From: Blastococcus sp. VKM Ac-2987
Lineage (GTDB): Bacteria > Actinomycetota > Actinomycetes > Mycobacteriales > Geodermatophilaceae
Reading direction: 5' to 3'
Length of the DNA: 64,000 nucleotides
NCBI RefSeq assembly: GCF_026967805.1
Contig: NZ_JAPVBG010000002.1
Coordinates: forward strand, 942,238 to 1,006,237
Part shown: positions 56,910 to 64,000 of the stretch, piece by piece
Layout: each line of letters starts with the position of its first letter
Numbering within the stretch: the stretch's first letter is position 1
Program-made: the position numbers and the translations under genes
Notes under the pieces: generated by a model
Told to the model about the DNA's origin: nothing
Database searches by the model: none
What the model saw: only the letters and a program-made list of their open reading frames with translations

Positions 56910-56933
56910 GTGGACGGCGGGGTGCGGCGGTGA
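56910..56933 (+). other. Leaderless mini-ORF (VDGGVRR) overlapping RecB-type gene start
   Basis: Seven codons from GTG 56910 end at TGA 56931-56933, overlapping GTG 56930 as GTGA. Translation is inferred. Confidence 0.35.
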
Positions 56934-57778
56934 GCGACCAGCTCGAGATGCCGGGCATGCCGCGGCGGCTGTTCCCGGCCACGCCGAGCAAGCTGGCCAC
57001 CTTCGCCGACTGCCCGCGCCGCTACCGGTTCGCCTACGTCGACCGGCCGCAGCCGCCCAAGGGGCCGCCGTGGGCGCACAACACCGTCGGCTCGGCGGTG
57101 CACGCGGCGCTGCGGTCGTGGTGGGACCTCCCGGTGCCGCGGCGCACCGCGGCCGCCGCCCGCCAGCTGCTCCACGGCGCCTGGTCGCCCACCGGGTTCC
57201 GCGACGCCGACCAGGCGCAGCGGTGGCGGGCGCGGGCCGCCGGCTGGCTCACCGAGTACGTCGCCGGGCTCGACCCCGCCGACGAGCCGGTGGGCAACGA
57301 GCGCACCGTCGCGGCGACCACCGAGCGGCTGGCGCTCTCCGGGCGGGTCGACCGGATCGACCAGCGGGGCGACGAGCTGGTGGTCGTCGACTACAAGACC
57401 GGGCGCGTCCCGTCCACCGACGACGAGGCGCGCGGATCACCGGCCCTGGCCGCCTACGTGCTCGGGGTGCGGCGCACCCTCCGGCGGCCGTGCAGCCGGG
57501 TGGAGCTGCACCACCTGCCCAGCGGCACGGTGGCGGCGTTCGAGCACACCGACCGCTCGCTGGCCAACCACGTGCGGCGGGCCGAGGACATCGCCGAGGA
57601 CATCACCGCCGCCACCGGGGCGCTGGGCGGCGGGGCGGAGGTCGACACCGCCTTCCCTCCCGTGCCCGGACGGCAGTGCGGCTGGTGCGACTTCCGGCCG
57701 AGCTGCCCGGCGGGCCAGGCCGCCGGGCCGGCCCGGGAGCCGTGGAGCTTCCTCCCCGAGGACGACGACGGCACGTGA
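56930..57778 (+). CDS. RecB-family PD-(D/E)XK nuclease with iron-sulfur Cys set
   Basis: The 282-residue protein has SKLATFADCPRRYRFAYVDR, HNTVGSAVHAALRSWW, RVDRIDQRGDELVVVDYKTG (catalytic D...DYK) and C-terminal CGWCDFRPSC. Cys 28, 250, 253 and 259 match the 4Fe-4S arrangement of Cas4 and AddB-type nucleases. It probably acts on DNA ends in repair. No cas gene or CRISPR array is in the window, so a Cas role is not supported. GTG 56930 overlaps the mini-ORF stop. Confidence 0.88.
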   Translation: MSDQLEMPGMPRRLFPATPSKLATFADCPRRYRFAYVDRPQPPKGPPWAHNTVGSAVHAALRSWWDLPVPRRTAAAARQLLHGAWSPTGFRDADQAQRWRARAAGWLTEYVAGLDPADEPVGNERTVAATTERLALSGRVDRIDQRGDELVVVDYKTGRVPSTDDEARGSPALAAYVLGVRRTLRRPCSRVELHHLPSGTVAAFEHTDRSLANHVRRAEDIAEDITAATGALGGGAEVDTAFPPVPGRQCGWCDFRPSCPAGQAAGPAREPWSFLPEDDDGT

Positions 57779-57795
57779 GGGACCGGGGCCGGCTC

Positions 57796-58671
57796 TCAGG
57801 CGGCCGACGCCTCGGCCACCCGGGCGTAACCGGCCCGCACGATCGGTGACCGGTACGCGCGTTCCGGCAGCGCCAGGAAGGCGGCCCGGAACGCCCTGAG
57901 CCCGGCGGTCGCCGCGGCGTCGGTCAGCGCCAGCCCCGGCAGGGAGTACATCCGCCGGGCCCAGGCGGGCAGCAGCGCGAAGCAGAGCCCCGCCAGGCTG
58001 CCCCACACCGGCCGGGCCGGCGTCAGCACCTGCAGCCAGCCGGGCATCGGCGGGAGGAACAGGTCGCGGATGCCCCGCACGGCCGCCGGGGTGGAGGCCA
58101 GCGAGGGGCGGATGGCGTCGAAGTACGCGTCCAGCTCGGCCACCGACCGCGGCACCGTCTCCAGCGGCACGCCGACGAGGTGCGCGAAGGCCACCTGCTC
58201 GTGCACGTACCGGTCGGCCTCCTCGTCCGAGAGCGCCACGCCCGCCCGGCGCGCCGTCGACAGGATGGATTCGACCGCGCAGTTGTGCACCCAGAGCAGC
58301 AGGTCCGGGTCGTCGACCCGGTACGCCCGGCCGGTCGTCTCCTCGACCCCCGACAGCTTCCGGTGGTAACCCCGGACGCGCGCGGCCATGCGGCGGGCCT
58401 CGGTCCGCGTGCCGTAGACGGCGGTCTCCATGTACTGGCCGGTGCGGGTCATCCGCATCCACCAGTCGTTCTTGAACCCCTCGGAGTTGCGCGCCACGCC
58501 GTCCATGGCCACGGGGTGCAGCGCCTGGACCATCAGCGATCGCATCGCGCCGAGGTGGTAGGCGGGATCGCTGTGGATCCGCCAGGTGACGCTGCCCGGA
58601 CCGAAGAAGCCCAGCCGATCCTGCTCCTCGGTCCAGTCGTCGGGCGAGGGCAGCGGCGCCAGCCGGCTCAC
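57796..58671 (-). CDS. Oxygenase MpaB family (DUF2236) protein
   Basis: The 291-residue protein has FFGPGSVTWRIHSDPAYHLGAM, RSLMVQALHPVAMDGVA, TRTGQYMETAVYGTRTEA and LLLWVHNCAVESILS, typical of the MpaB/Lcp (latex-clearing-like) haem oxygenase family. The exact substrate is unknown. GTG 58671 overlaps the preceding hydrolase stop (GTGA), so the two are coupled and may act on the same lipid or ester. Confidence 0.87.
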   Translation of the reverse strand: MSRLAPLPSPDDWTEEQDRLGFFGPGSVTWRIHSDPAYHLGAMRSLMVQALHPVAMDGVARNSEGFKNDWWMRMTRTGQYMETAVYGTRTEARRMAARVRGYHRKLSGVEETTGRAYRVDDPDLLLWVHNCAVESILSTARRAGVALSDEEADRYVHEQVAFAHLVGVPLETVPRSVAELDAYFDAIRPSLASTPAAVRGIRDLFLPPMPGWLQVLTPARPVWGSLAGLCFALLPAWARRMYSLPGLALTDAAATAGLRAFRAAFLALPERAYRSPIVRAGYARVAEASAA

Positions 58672-59588
58672 GACCGCACCTGGGCGCTCGCCCAGAAGTC
58701 GCACAGCACCTCGAGCGTGCGCGGTGGGTTCTCGACCGCGGGGGAGTGGATGGAGCTGTTGATGACCTCGTGCCGGGCGCCCAGCCGCTCCGCCATGTCG
58801 GCCTGCACGTGCGGCAGCCAGGCGTCGTCGGCCTCGCCGTGCGCCACCAGCACGGGCATGCCGGTCGCCTTCAGCTCGGCAACCCGGTCGGGCTCGGTCA
58901 GCATGGCGTCGGCCATGCCGCGCAGGCCGGCGTCGGAGTTCCGCAGGAAGCGGCGGGCGTAGAACTCCCGGGTCGGCGCGGGCACGGCCTGCGCCGTGGG
59001 ATCGGTCATCGCCACCTGCTCGAGGGTCTGGTGCACCAGCGGGACGCCCCCGGCGTCCAGCAGCGGCCCGAGGTGGTCGAGCAGCTCCGCGCGCCGCCCG
59101 GTGAGCCGGGACGGCCCCGAGCCCAGCAGCGTGAACGTGGTGAACAGGCCGGGCTCGGCGAGCACCGCGGCCCGCGTCACCAGCCCGCCGAAGCTGTGGC
59201 CGACGAGGTGCAGCGGCTCCCCGGACTCCGCCCGGAGCACGCGCGCGACCGCGATCACGTCGCCGCCCAGGACCTCCACCGTGTAGGCGGCCGGGTCGTC
59301 GGGGCCCGGGGACTCGTACTGGCCCCGCTGGTCGAGGGCGACGACGCGGTAGCCGGCCTCGGCCAGCGGGCGCAGCAGCGGGGCGAAGTCCTCCTTGCTG
59401 CCCGTGTAGCCGGCCACCAGCAGCACCGTGCCGCGGACCTCGGTCCCACCGGTGTCGAGGGCGGCCAGCGGCCCGGCCCCGCCCGGGAAGGTGCGGGAGG
59501 CGGCGTCGTGCCGGGCCAGCTGGCGGAGGTCGTCGGGGGCGATGGCGAAGGGCACGGAGTCGGCATCGGGGCCGCCGGGCAGGACCAT
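58668..59588 (-). CDS. Alpha/beta hydrolase
   Basis: The 306-residue hydrolase has VLLVAGYTGSKEDFAPLLRP, DQRGQYESPGPDD, the nucleophile elbow LVGHSFGGLV and a late VAHGEADDAW (acid). The catalytic His is probably in SSIHSPAVENP. It likely cleaves an ester. It is followed by the MpaB-like gene with a 4-base overlap. A weak -10 (TTCACT) lies 7 bases before ATG 59588. Confidence 0.88.
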   Translation of the reverse strand: MVLPGGPDADSVPFAIAPDDLRQLARHDAASRTFPGGAGPLAALDTGGTEVRGTVLLVAGYTGSKEDFAPLLRPLAEAGYRVVALDQRGQYESPGPDDPAAYTVEVLGGDVIAVARVLRAESGEPLHLVGHSFGGLVTRAAVLAEPGLFTTFTLLGSGPSRLTGRRAELLDHLGPLLDAGGVPLVHQTLEQVAMTDPTAQAVPAPTREFYARRFLRNSDAGLRGMADAMLTEPDRVAELKATGMPVLVAHGEADDAWLPHVQADMAERLGARHEVINSSIHSPAVENPPRTLEVLCDFWASAQVRS

Positions 59589-59636
59589 GGTCCCCAGTGA
59601 ACCCCGATCACCGGCGCCGTGCCGCGACGGGGGACC

Positions 59637-60776
59637 TCAGCGGTAGGCGCGGATGCCGTCGGGCAGGCGGAGCAGCACGGTGCCGCCGACGGCGGTCGCC
59701 GTGCCACCGGCCGGTAGCCCGGGGACGAGCGACCGGTCCAGCTGCTCGCCCGTCGCCGCGTCGCGGTGCACGAAGCCGTCGTCGCCCGGGACGGTGAGCC
59801 GCGACCGGTCGCCGTCCGGGACCGGTTCGCCGGGCAGGCCGGTGGCGGGCGCCTCCCACAGGCGCCGCCCCGAGACCGGGTCGACGGCGGTGAGGGTGCC
59901 GCCGGCGGAGACCAGCACGGCGCCGTCCGTCGCCGACTGCCGGGCCGCGCCGTCGGGACCCGCCGCCAGCGTGGTCAGCAGCGTGCCGTCGGGACCGGAG
60001 AGGAGCTCGACCCGGTCGCCCACCCGCACGCCCACGAGCTGGTCGGCGCCGAGCAGCTCCGCGTCCGCGCCCCCGGGCAGCGGGAGGTCGCGGGTCCAGT
60101 GCTCGTCCCCGTCGAACCCGTCCAGCAGCCGGAGCCGCAGGGCCGCGGACTCCGCGCACCGCTCCAGCACCGCGACGCCGGCGTCCCCTGCGGCGGAGCC
60201 CAGCAGCTCGCACCCCGACGGCGGGGCGTACCGCCAGCGGATGTTGTTCCCCGTCGGGTCGAGGGTCACGATCCCGGTGGGGGCGTGGGCGAGCACGATG
60301 CGATCGGTCGAGGAGAGCGACATGTCGGCCCGAAAGTTCACGTTGCGGGTCCAGGCGCGCACCCCGGTGGCGGCGTCGAGGGCGACCGCCTCGTCGCAGC
60401 GGTCCTCGGTCCGGAAGACCGCCACCACCACGTCGTCGGTGGTGGTGAGGCCGCACAGCCAGGCATTGGCCCGGGTGTAGCGCCAGACCTCCTGCCCGGT
60501 GGCCGGTTCGAGCGCGCGGACGCCGTGGTCCGAGCCGGCCAGTACGCGGCCGCCCTCGACGACGTCGGCGGCCCGTGGGTCGCCGGGGACCGCCCAGGCC
60601 TCGGAGACGGCGCCGGCCGGCGTCCCCGCGGGGGCGCCGACCGGTGGGAGTGCGGTGGTGCTGTCGGTGGCGGCCGCGTCGGAGTTCCGCCACAGCAGGA
60701 CGGCGACGACGGCCAGCGCGACGGTGGCCGCCGTCCAGACCCAGACCCGCAGGGGCGGACGCGACACGACGGCCAC
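59637..60776 (-). CDS. Membrane-anchored PQQ-type beta-propeller protein (Rv3212-like)
   Basis: The 379-residue protein has one N-terminal membrane segment (VWVWTAATVALAVVAVLLW, about residues 11-29). An extracytoplasmic beta-propeller follows with repeated blades (ALEPATGQEVWRY, ALDAATGVRAWTR, AVDPVSGRRLWEA, HRDAATGEQLDRS). It resembles Rv3212, which sits next to rhlE in mycobacteria. Function unknown; possibly a scaffold. GTG 60776 follows the helicase stop by five bases; GTG 60767 is an alternative. Confidence 0.82.
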   Translation of the reverse strand: MAVVSRPPLRVWVWTAATVALAVVAVLLWRNSDAAATDSTTALPPVGAPAGTPAGAVSEAWAVPGDPRAADVVEGGRVLAGSDHGVRALEPATGQEVWRYTRANAWLCGLTTTDDVVVAVFRTEDRCDEAVALDAATGVRAWTRNVNFRADMSLSSTDRIVLAHAPTGIVTLDPTGNNIRWRYAPPSGCELLGSAAGDAGVAVLERCAESAALRLRLLDGFDGDEHWTRDLPLPGGADAELLGADQLVGVRVGDRVELLSGPDGTLLTTLAAGPDGAARQSATDGAVLVSAGGTLTAVDPVSGRRLWEAPATGLPGEPVPDGDRSRLTVPGDDGFVHRDAATGEQLDRSLVPGLPAGGTATAVGGTVLLRLPDGIRAYR

Positions 60777-60781
60777 CGGGA

Positions 60782-62497
60782 CTACTCGGTGGGCGCGGCG
60801 CCGGCGTCCGGGCCGGGGGTACCGCCGCCGGCGTCGGAGCCGCTGCGACCGGCACCGCCGCGACGGCGACGACGGCGGCGCGGCTTGCCGCTGCCGCCCT
60901 CGGCCGGGGCCTCGCCGCCGGACGCGGACGCCGCGGAGGAGTCGGTGCCCACGGCCGCCTCGTCGGAGCCACCGCTGCTGCGGGTGCGACGGCGGGGACG
61001 GCTCTTGCCCCCGCCGGCCGGCTTGTCGTCCTCGGCGGTCCGGCCTCCCGGCCCGCGCGAGTCGTCGCCGCGGCCGGCCGGGCGGTTCCGCTTGCCGGTC
61101 TCGCCGAGGTCCTCGACGGTCTCGGCCTCGAGGCCCTCGCGGGTGCGCTGGGAGCGGGGCAGCCGGCCCTTGGCCGTCTCGGGGACGTCCAGGTCGGTGT
61201 AGACCCACGGCGAGGTCGAGTAGGTCTCCGGCGGGTCGTCGAAGCCCAGGTCGAGCGCCTTGTTGATCAGCTGCCAGCGGGGGATGTCGTCCCAGTCGAC
61301 CAGCGTGACCGCGACCCCGGTGCTGCCCGCGCGGCCGGTGCGGCCGATGCGGTGCACGTAGGTCTTCTCGTCCTCGGGGCACTGGTAGTTGACGACGTGG
61401 CTGACGCCGGTGACGTCGATGCCGCGGGCGGCGACGTCGGTGGCGACCAGCACGTCGACCTTGCCGCTCCGGAAGGCGCGCAGCGCCTGCTCGCGGGCGC
61501 CCTGCCCGAGGTCGCCGTGCACGGCGGCGGCGGCGAAGCCGCGGTCGACCAGCTCGTCGGAGACCTTCTGCGCGGTCCGCTTGGTGCGGCAGAAGACCAT
61601 CACCAGGCCGCGGTCGCGGGACTGCAGCACGCGGGAGAGCAGCTCCGGCTTGTCGAGGTTGTGCGCCCGGTAGATGAACTGGGTGGTCTGCGGGACCGTC
61701 GAGCCCTCGTCGTTGCCGTGGGCGCGGATGTGCGTCGGCTGGGTCATGAACGATCGGGACAGCGTCACGATCGGGCCGGGCATCGTGGCCGAGAAGAGCA
61801 TCGTCTGCCGCTTCACCGGGACCATCGCGAGGATCCGCTCGATGTCGGGGAGGAAGCCGAGGTCGAGCATCTCGTCGGCCTCGTCCAGGACGAGGACCTT
61901 GACCTTGCCCAGGATCAGGTCGCCGCGCTGGGCGAGGTCCAGCAGCCGGCCGGGCGTGCCGACGACGATCTCGACGCCGTTGCGCAGCGACTCGATCTGC
62001 GGCTCGAAGGCGCGACCGCCGTAGATGGCCTGCACCCGGATGCCGCGCCTGGCGCCGGCGGCGCCCAGGTCGCGGGAGACCTGCACGCAGAGTTCCCGGG
62101 TGGGGACGACGACGAGCGCCTGCGGCACGCCGTCGCCGCCCTCGCCCGCGGGGACGACGCGCTGCAGCATCGGGACGCCGAAGCCGAGGGTCTTGCCGGT
62201 GCCGGTGCGCGCCTGGCCGATGAGGTCGTTGCCGGCCAGCGCGAGGGGGAGCGTGAGCTCCTGGATGGCGAAGGTGCGGTGGATGCCCACCTCGGCCAGC
62301 GCCGCGACGATGTCCGGGTGGACGTCGAAGTCGCTGAACAGCGGGCTGTCGGGCGCCACGGGTGCGCCGCCGAGCTCCTCGACGGCCTGCTCGAGCTCCT
62401 CCGGGGCCGGGGCGCCGGTCTCGGCGCGGTCGAGCGCGGCGGCGGGCGCGGTGGCGTCGGACGTGGTGTCGGGGGTGTTCGTGTCGGTGGAGGTCAG
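60782..62497 (-). CDS. rhlE: DEAD-box RNA helicase, RhlE-like
   Basis: The 571-residue helicase has FAIQELTLPLALAGNDLIGQ, ARTGTGKT, VVPTREL, VLDEADEMLDLGFLPDIERI, LFSATMP, ARGIDVTGVSHVVNYQCP and HRIGRTGRAG, followed by a disordered tail rich in Arg, Gly and Ser. It remodels RNA, probably in cold or stress. The start is uncertain: no ATG/GTG/TTG lies in frame near the obvious N-terminus, and CTG 62497 with an AGAGGCGAGAG-like RBS is proposed. The in-frame ATG at 62710 would add an Arg-rich stretch that looks like untranslated leader. Confidence 0.9.
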   Translation of the reverse strand: MTSTDTNTPDTTSDATAPAAALDRAETGAPAPEELEQAVEELGGAPVAPDSPLFSDFDVHPDIVAALAEVGIHRTFAIQELTLPLALAGNDLIGQARTGTGKTLGFGVPMLQRVVPAGEGGDGVPQALVVVPTRELCVQVSRDLGAAGARRGIRVQAIYGGRAFEPQIESLRNGVEIVVGTPGRLLDLAQRGDLILGKVKVLVLDEADEMLDLGFLPDIERILAMVPVKRQTMLFSATMPGPIVTLSRSFMTQPTHIRAHGNDEGSTVPQTTQFIYRAHNLDKPELLSRVLQSRDRGLVMVFCRTKRTAQKVSDELVDRGFAAAAVHGDLGQGAREQALRAFRSGKVDVLVATDVAARGIDVTGVSHVVNYQCPEDEKTYVHRIGRTGRAGSTGVAVTLVDWDDIPRWQLINKALDLGFDDPPETYSTSPWVYTDLDVPETAKGRLPRSQRTREGLEAETVEDLGETGKRNRPAGRGDDSRGPGGRTAEDDKPAGGGKSRPRRRTRSSGGSDEAAVGTDSSAASASGGEAPAEGGSGKPRRRRRRRGGAGRSGSDAGGGTPGPDAGAAPTE

Positions 62498-62816
62498 TGC
62501 TCTCGCCTCTGGTCGGCTGGGGGACCGGCTCCGGCGGCGGCGGTGCCGCCTCGTGCCCGTCCGCGGTCGGATGTCGCGGGATGAGTTCCAGCGCCGACGC
62601 GGCCAGCAAGACCGGGCGTGAACACGTCCGGGAGACGGCCCCGGGGGGCGTCGTCCAGCGGTCGTCAGCGCACAGATACACGAGCGTGCCCGAAGGCTCG
62701 CCGATTCCATGCTAGCGCGGCCAGCGGTTAGCCTCTCGGCGCCGCGCTCCCCGCTGCCGGACGGATCACCCGTCCGGGGCGCGCGGGCCCCTGCCGTCGA
62801 GCCCCCAGGAGTTGCC
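62498..62816. other. 319-bp divergent region: helicase leader and ferritin-like promoter
   Basis: Apart from the -10 box at 62729, this stretch holds the probable long 5' leader of the helicase (about 210 bases). That leader is rich in short C/G runs able to fold. I see no tRNA, riboswitch consensus or terminator in it. DEAD-box genes are often regulated through long leaders, so this could be a control element. Confidence 0.45.
62729..62734 (+). promoter_or_regulatory. -10 box TAGCCT for ferritin-like gene
   Basis: TAGCCT predicts a start near 62741 and a leader of about 75 bases with AGGAG before GTG 62817. Confidence 0.4.
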
Positions 62817-63467
62817 GTGCCACCGGTCGAGAACGCGGCCGTCGCCGACCTCCTGGGCGTGCTCGCCTACGCCGAGCTGACCGCCTTCGACCGGCTCGCC
62901 GAGGACGCCCGGATGGCGCCGACCCTCACCGGCCGGGCCGCGCTGGCCCGCATGGCCGCCGCCGAGATCGGCCACTACGCGCAGCTGAGCGCCCGGCTCA
63001 CCGAGCTGGGCGTCGACCCGGCCGCGGCCATGGCGCCGTTCGTGTCGGCGCTGGACACCTTCCACGAGAGCACCCGGCCGAGCACCTGGCTCGAGGGGCT
63101 GGTCAAGGCCTACGTGGGGGACGGCCTGGCGACCGACTTCTACCGGGAGATCGCCGGCTTCCTCCCCGAGCCCGACCGCGGCCTCGTGCTCGAGGTGCTG
63201 GACGACACCGGGCACGCCGACTTCGCCGTCCGGGAGGTGCGCGCCGCGATCGCCGCCGACCGCGCGGTCGCCGGCCGGCTGGCGCTGTGGGGCCGCCGGC
63301 TCGTCGGCGAGGCCATGACGCGCTCGCAGGCGGTCATCGCCGAGCACGACCGGCTGGCCGACCTCATCGTCTCCGGTACCGGTGACCTGTCGGGCATCGG
63401 CCGGCTCATCGAGCGGATCACCGACGCCCACACCGCGCGGATGAGGGCCCTGGGTCTGAACCCGTGA
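62817..63467 (+). CDS. Ferritin-like-fold protein (MiaE_2 family, Rv3210c-like)
   Basis: The 216-residue all-helical protein has LLGVLAYAELTAFDRLAEDARM, ALARMAAAEIGHYAQLSARL, LVKAYVGDGLATDFYREIAG and VLDDTGHADFAVREV, a di-iron ferritin-like pattern of Glu/His pairs. The family is related to tRNA hydroxylase MiaE, but the substrate is unknown. GTG 62817 has AGGAG 5 bases upstream; the longer frame to 62709 overlaps the promoter region. It is divergent from rhlE, as in mycobacteria. Confidence 0.87.
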   Translation: MPPVENAAVADLLGVLAYAELTAFDRLAEDARMAPTLTGRAALARMAAAEIGHYAQLSARLTELGVDPAAAMAPFVSALDTFHESTRPSTWLEGLVKAYVGDGLATDFYREIAGFLPEPDRGLVLEVLDDTGHADFAVREVRAAIAADRAVAGRLALWGRRLVGEAMTRSQAVIAEHDRLADLIVSGTGDLSGIGRLIERITDAHTARMRALGLNP

Positions 63468-63583
63468 CGCGATGACGCTGTCGGCCTCCGGCCGACACCG
63501 CGGCCAGGTGCCGTCCCTCGTCGTGTGGAGCGCGTCCGTCGTGCCTGCGCGGACCCCTCCGGGGCCCACTCGGCACGACCACG

Positions 63584-63626
63584 CACGGAGGGGCGCTCCC
63601 GCGCAGTGCGGGAACGCCCCTCCGTG
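63584..63626. terminator. Bidirectional hairpin between ferritin-like and DUF3107 genes
   Basis: A 12-bp perfect stem (63584-63595 with 63615-63626) is extended by further pairs around a small mismatch. It lies between convergent genes. Confidence 0.75.
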
Positions 63627-63642
63627 GTGCTGGGTCCTGAAA

Positions 63643-63885
63643 TCAGCTACCGGTGCCGGCGATGAACCCGACGCGCCGCTGGTCGGCCTGCGCGATCTCC
63701 ACGTAGGCGATCCGGTCGACGGGGACGAGGACCTGGCGGCCCCGCTCGTCGACCAGGGTGAGCAGGCCGTCCTTGGTCGAGCCCGACATGGCCTTGGCCA
63801 CCTCGGTTGCGATCTCGTCAGGGGTCTTGGGGCTGTCGATGACCAGCTCCTTGGGCGAGTGCTGGACGCCGATCTTGACTTCCAC
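63643..63885 (-). CDS. DUF3107 family protein (Rv3208A/TB9.4-like)
   Basis: The 80-residue protein begins VEVKIGVQHSPKELVIDSPK and has SGSTKDGLLTLVDERGRQVL and VPVDRIAYVEIAQADQRRVG, the DUF3107 layout. GTG 63885 has GGAGG upstream at about 10 bases. The in-frame TTG at 63921 overlaps the promoter and is rejected. Function unknown. Confidence 0.9.
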   Translation of the reverse strand: MEVKIGVQHSPKELVIDSPKTPDEIATEVAKAMSGSTKDGLLTLVDERGRQVLVPVDRIAYVEIAQADQRRVGFIAGTGS

Positions 63886-63920
63886 GTGGGCGATGCCTCC
63901 TCGGTTCGCGACTGGCTTCA

Positions 63921-63926
63921 ACGCTA
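63921..63926 (-). promoter_or_regulatory. -10 box TAGCGT for DUF3107 gene
   Basis: Minus-strand TAGCGT predicts a start near 63914 and a leader of about 29 bases with GGAGG. Confidence 0.45.
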
Positions 63927-63967
63927 GTCCAGGCGCCGGTGCCGGGAGCGGTCGAGCGGGTGCGCCG

Positions 63968-64000
63968 TCAGCGAACGCCGCTCAGGCCGGCGGCTGGTCG
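63968..64000 (-). CDS. Possible end of a further minus-strand gene at the right edge
   Basis: A frame reading into the window from the right ends at TGA 63968-63970 after ten visible codons (RPAAGLSGVR). It is too short to identify. In mycobacteria a TetR regulator lies beside this DUF3107 gene. Confidence 0.2.
   Translation of the reverse strand, partial: RPAAGLSGVR

Noticed and set aside
56930..57778. Cas4 assignment for the RecB-type nuclease
   Set aside because: The Cys pattern fits, but there is no cas gene or CRISPR array nearby and such stand-alone nucleases are common in actinobacteria.

Overview
The window is very GC-rich actinobacterial chromosome. Gene order follows the Mycobacterium tuberculosis backbone from wbbL1 (Rv3265c) to the rhlE/Rv3208A region, recalled from family knowledge: wbbL-manC, fbiA-fbiB, whiB2, Rv3259/DUF3499, phosphomannomutase-SIS protein-manA, sahH, mtrA-mtrB-lpqB, comF, hpf, secA1, Rv3235, WS/DGAT, Rv3231c, Rv3212, rhlE, Rv3210c, Rv3208A. 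Inserted genes, LGFP-repeat proteins and the absence of any mycolate gene point to a non-mycolate relative; a Geodermatophilaceae-type organism (Blastococcus, Geodermatophilus or Modestobacter) is my inference, not proven. No rRNA, tRNA, CRISPR array, phage or insertion sequence was recognised.

Region by region. (1) 1-3.5 kb: secreted LGFP-repeat wall proteins. (2) 3.6-12.2 kb: wall-polysaccharide synthesis and export (Wzm/Wzt ABC exporter, GlfT1-like transferase, two more glycosyltransferases, UDP-galactopyranose mutase, WbbL-like rhamnosyltransferase, GDP-mannose synthesis). (3) 12.2-20.4 kb: SDR, AlkA-type glycosylase, RmlA, F420 genes fbiA/fbiB, WhiB2 and conserved hypotheticals. (4) 20.4-27.3 kb: mannose metabolism (phosphomannomutase, Trm112-like protein, SIS protein, ManA) interrupted by a DUF808 protein and GlpD. 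(5) 27.4-35.1 kb: a three-gene Gtr-like sugar-transfer cassette (polyprenyl-P glycosyltransferase, GtrA, large polytopic protein), a TylF-like methyltransferase, a lipoprotein nuclease and GlfT2. (6) 35.3-46.5 kb: SahH, MtrAB-LpqB, ComF, HPF, SecA. (7) 46.6-53.8 kb: Rv3235 and LysM proteins, a small BldC/excisionase-type regulator, CpaB/CpaE-like orphans, WS/DGAT, MaoC. (8) 53.8-64 kb: NUDIX, PH, PHP and RecB-type nuclease genes, lipid/ester enzymes, beta-propeller, DEAD-box helicase, ferritin-like and DUF3107 proteins.

Functionally, much of the window builds the envelope: sugar nucleotides (manC, pmm, manA, rmlA, glf), lipid-linked assembly (wbbL, glfT1, glfT2), export (wzm/wzt), wall remodelling (LGFP and LysM proteins), protein export (SecA) and envelope sensing (MtrAB-LpqB, WhiB2).

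A recurring regulatory pattern is a TANNNT-like -10 box 6-8 bases before the start codon, implying leaderless mRNAs. At three loci this places a 5-8 codon mini-ORF at the mRNA 5' end whose TGA overlaps the GTG of the real gene. Direct repeats and an inverted repeat around the small regulator at 48.6 kb are further candidates for undescribed control circuits.
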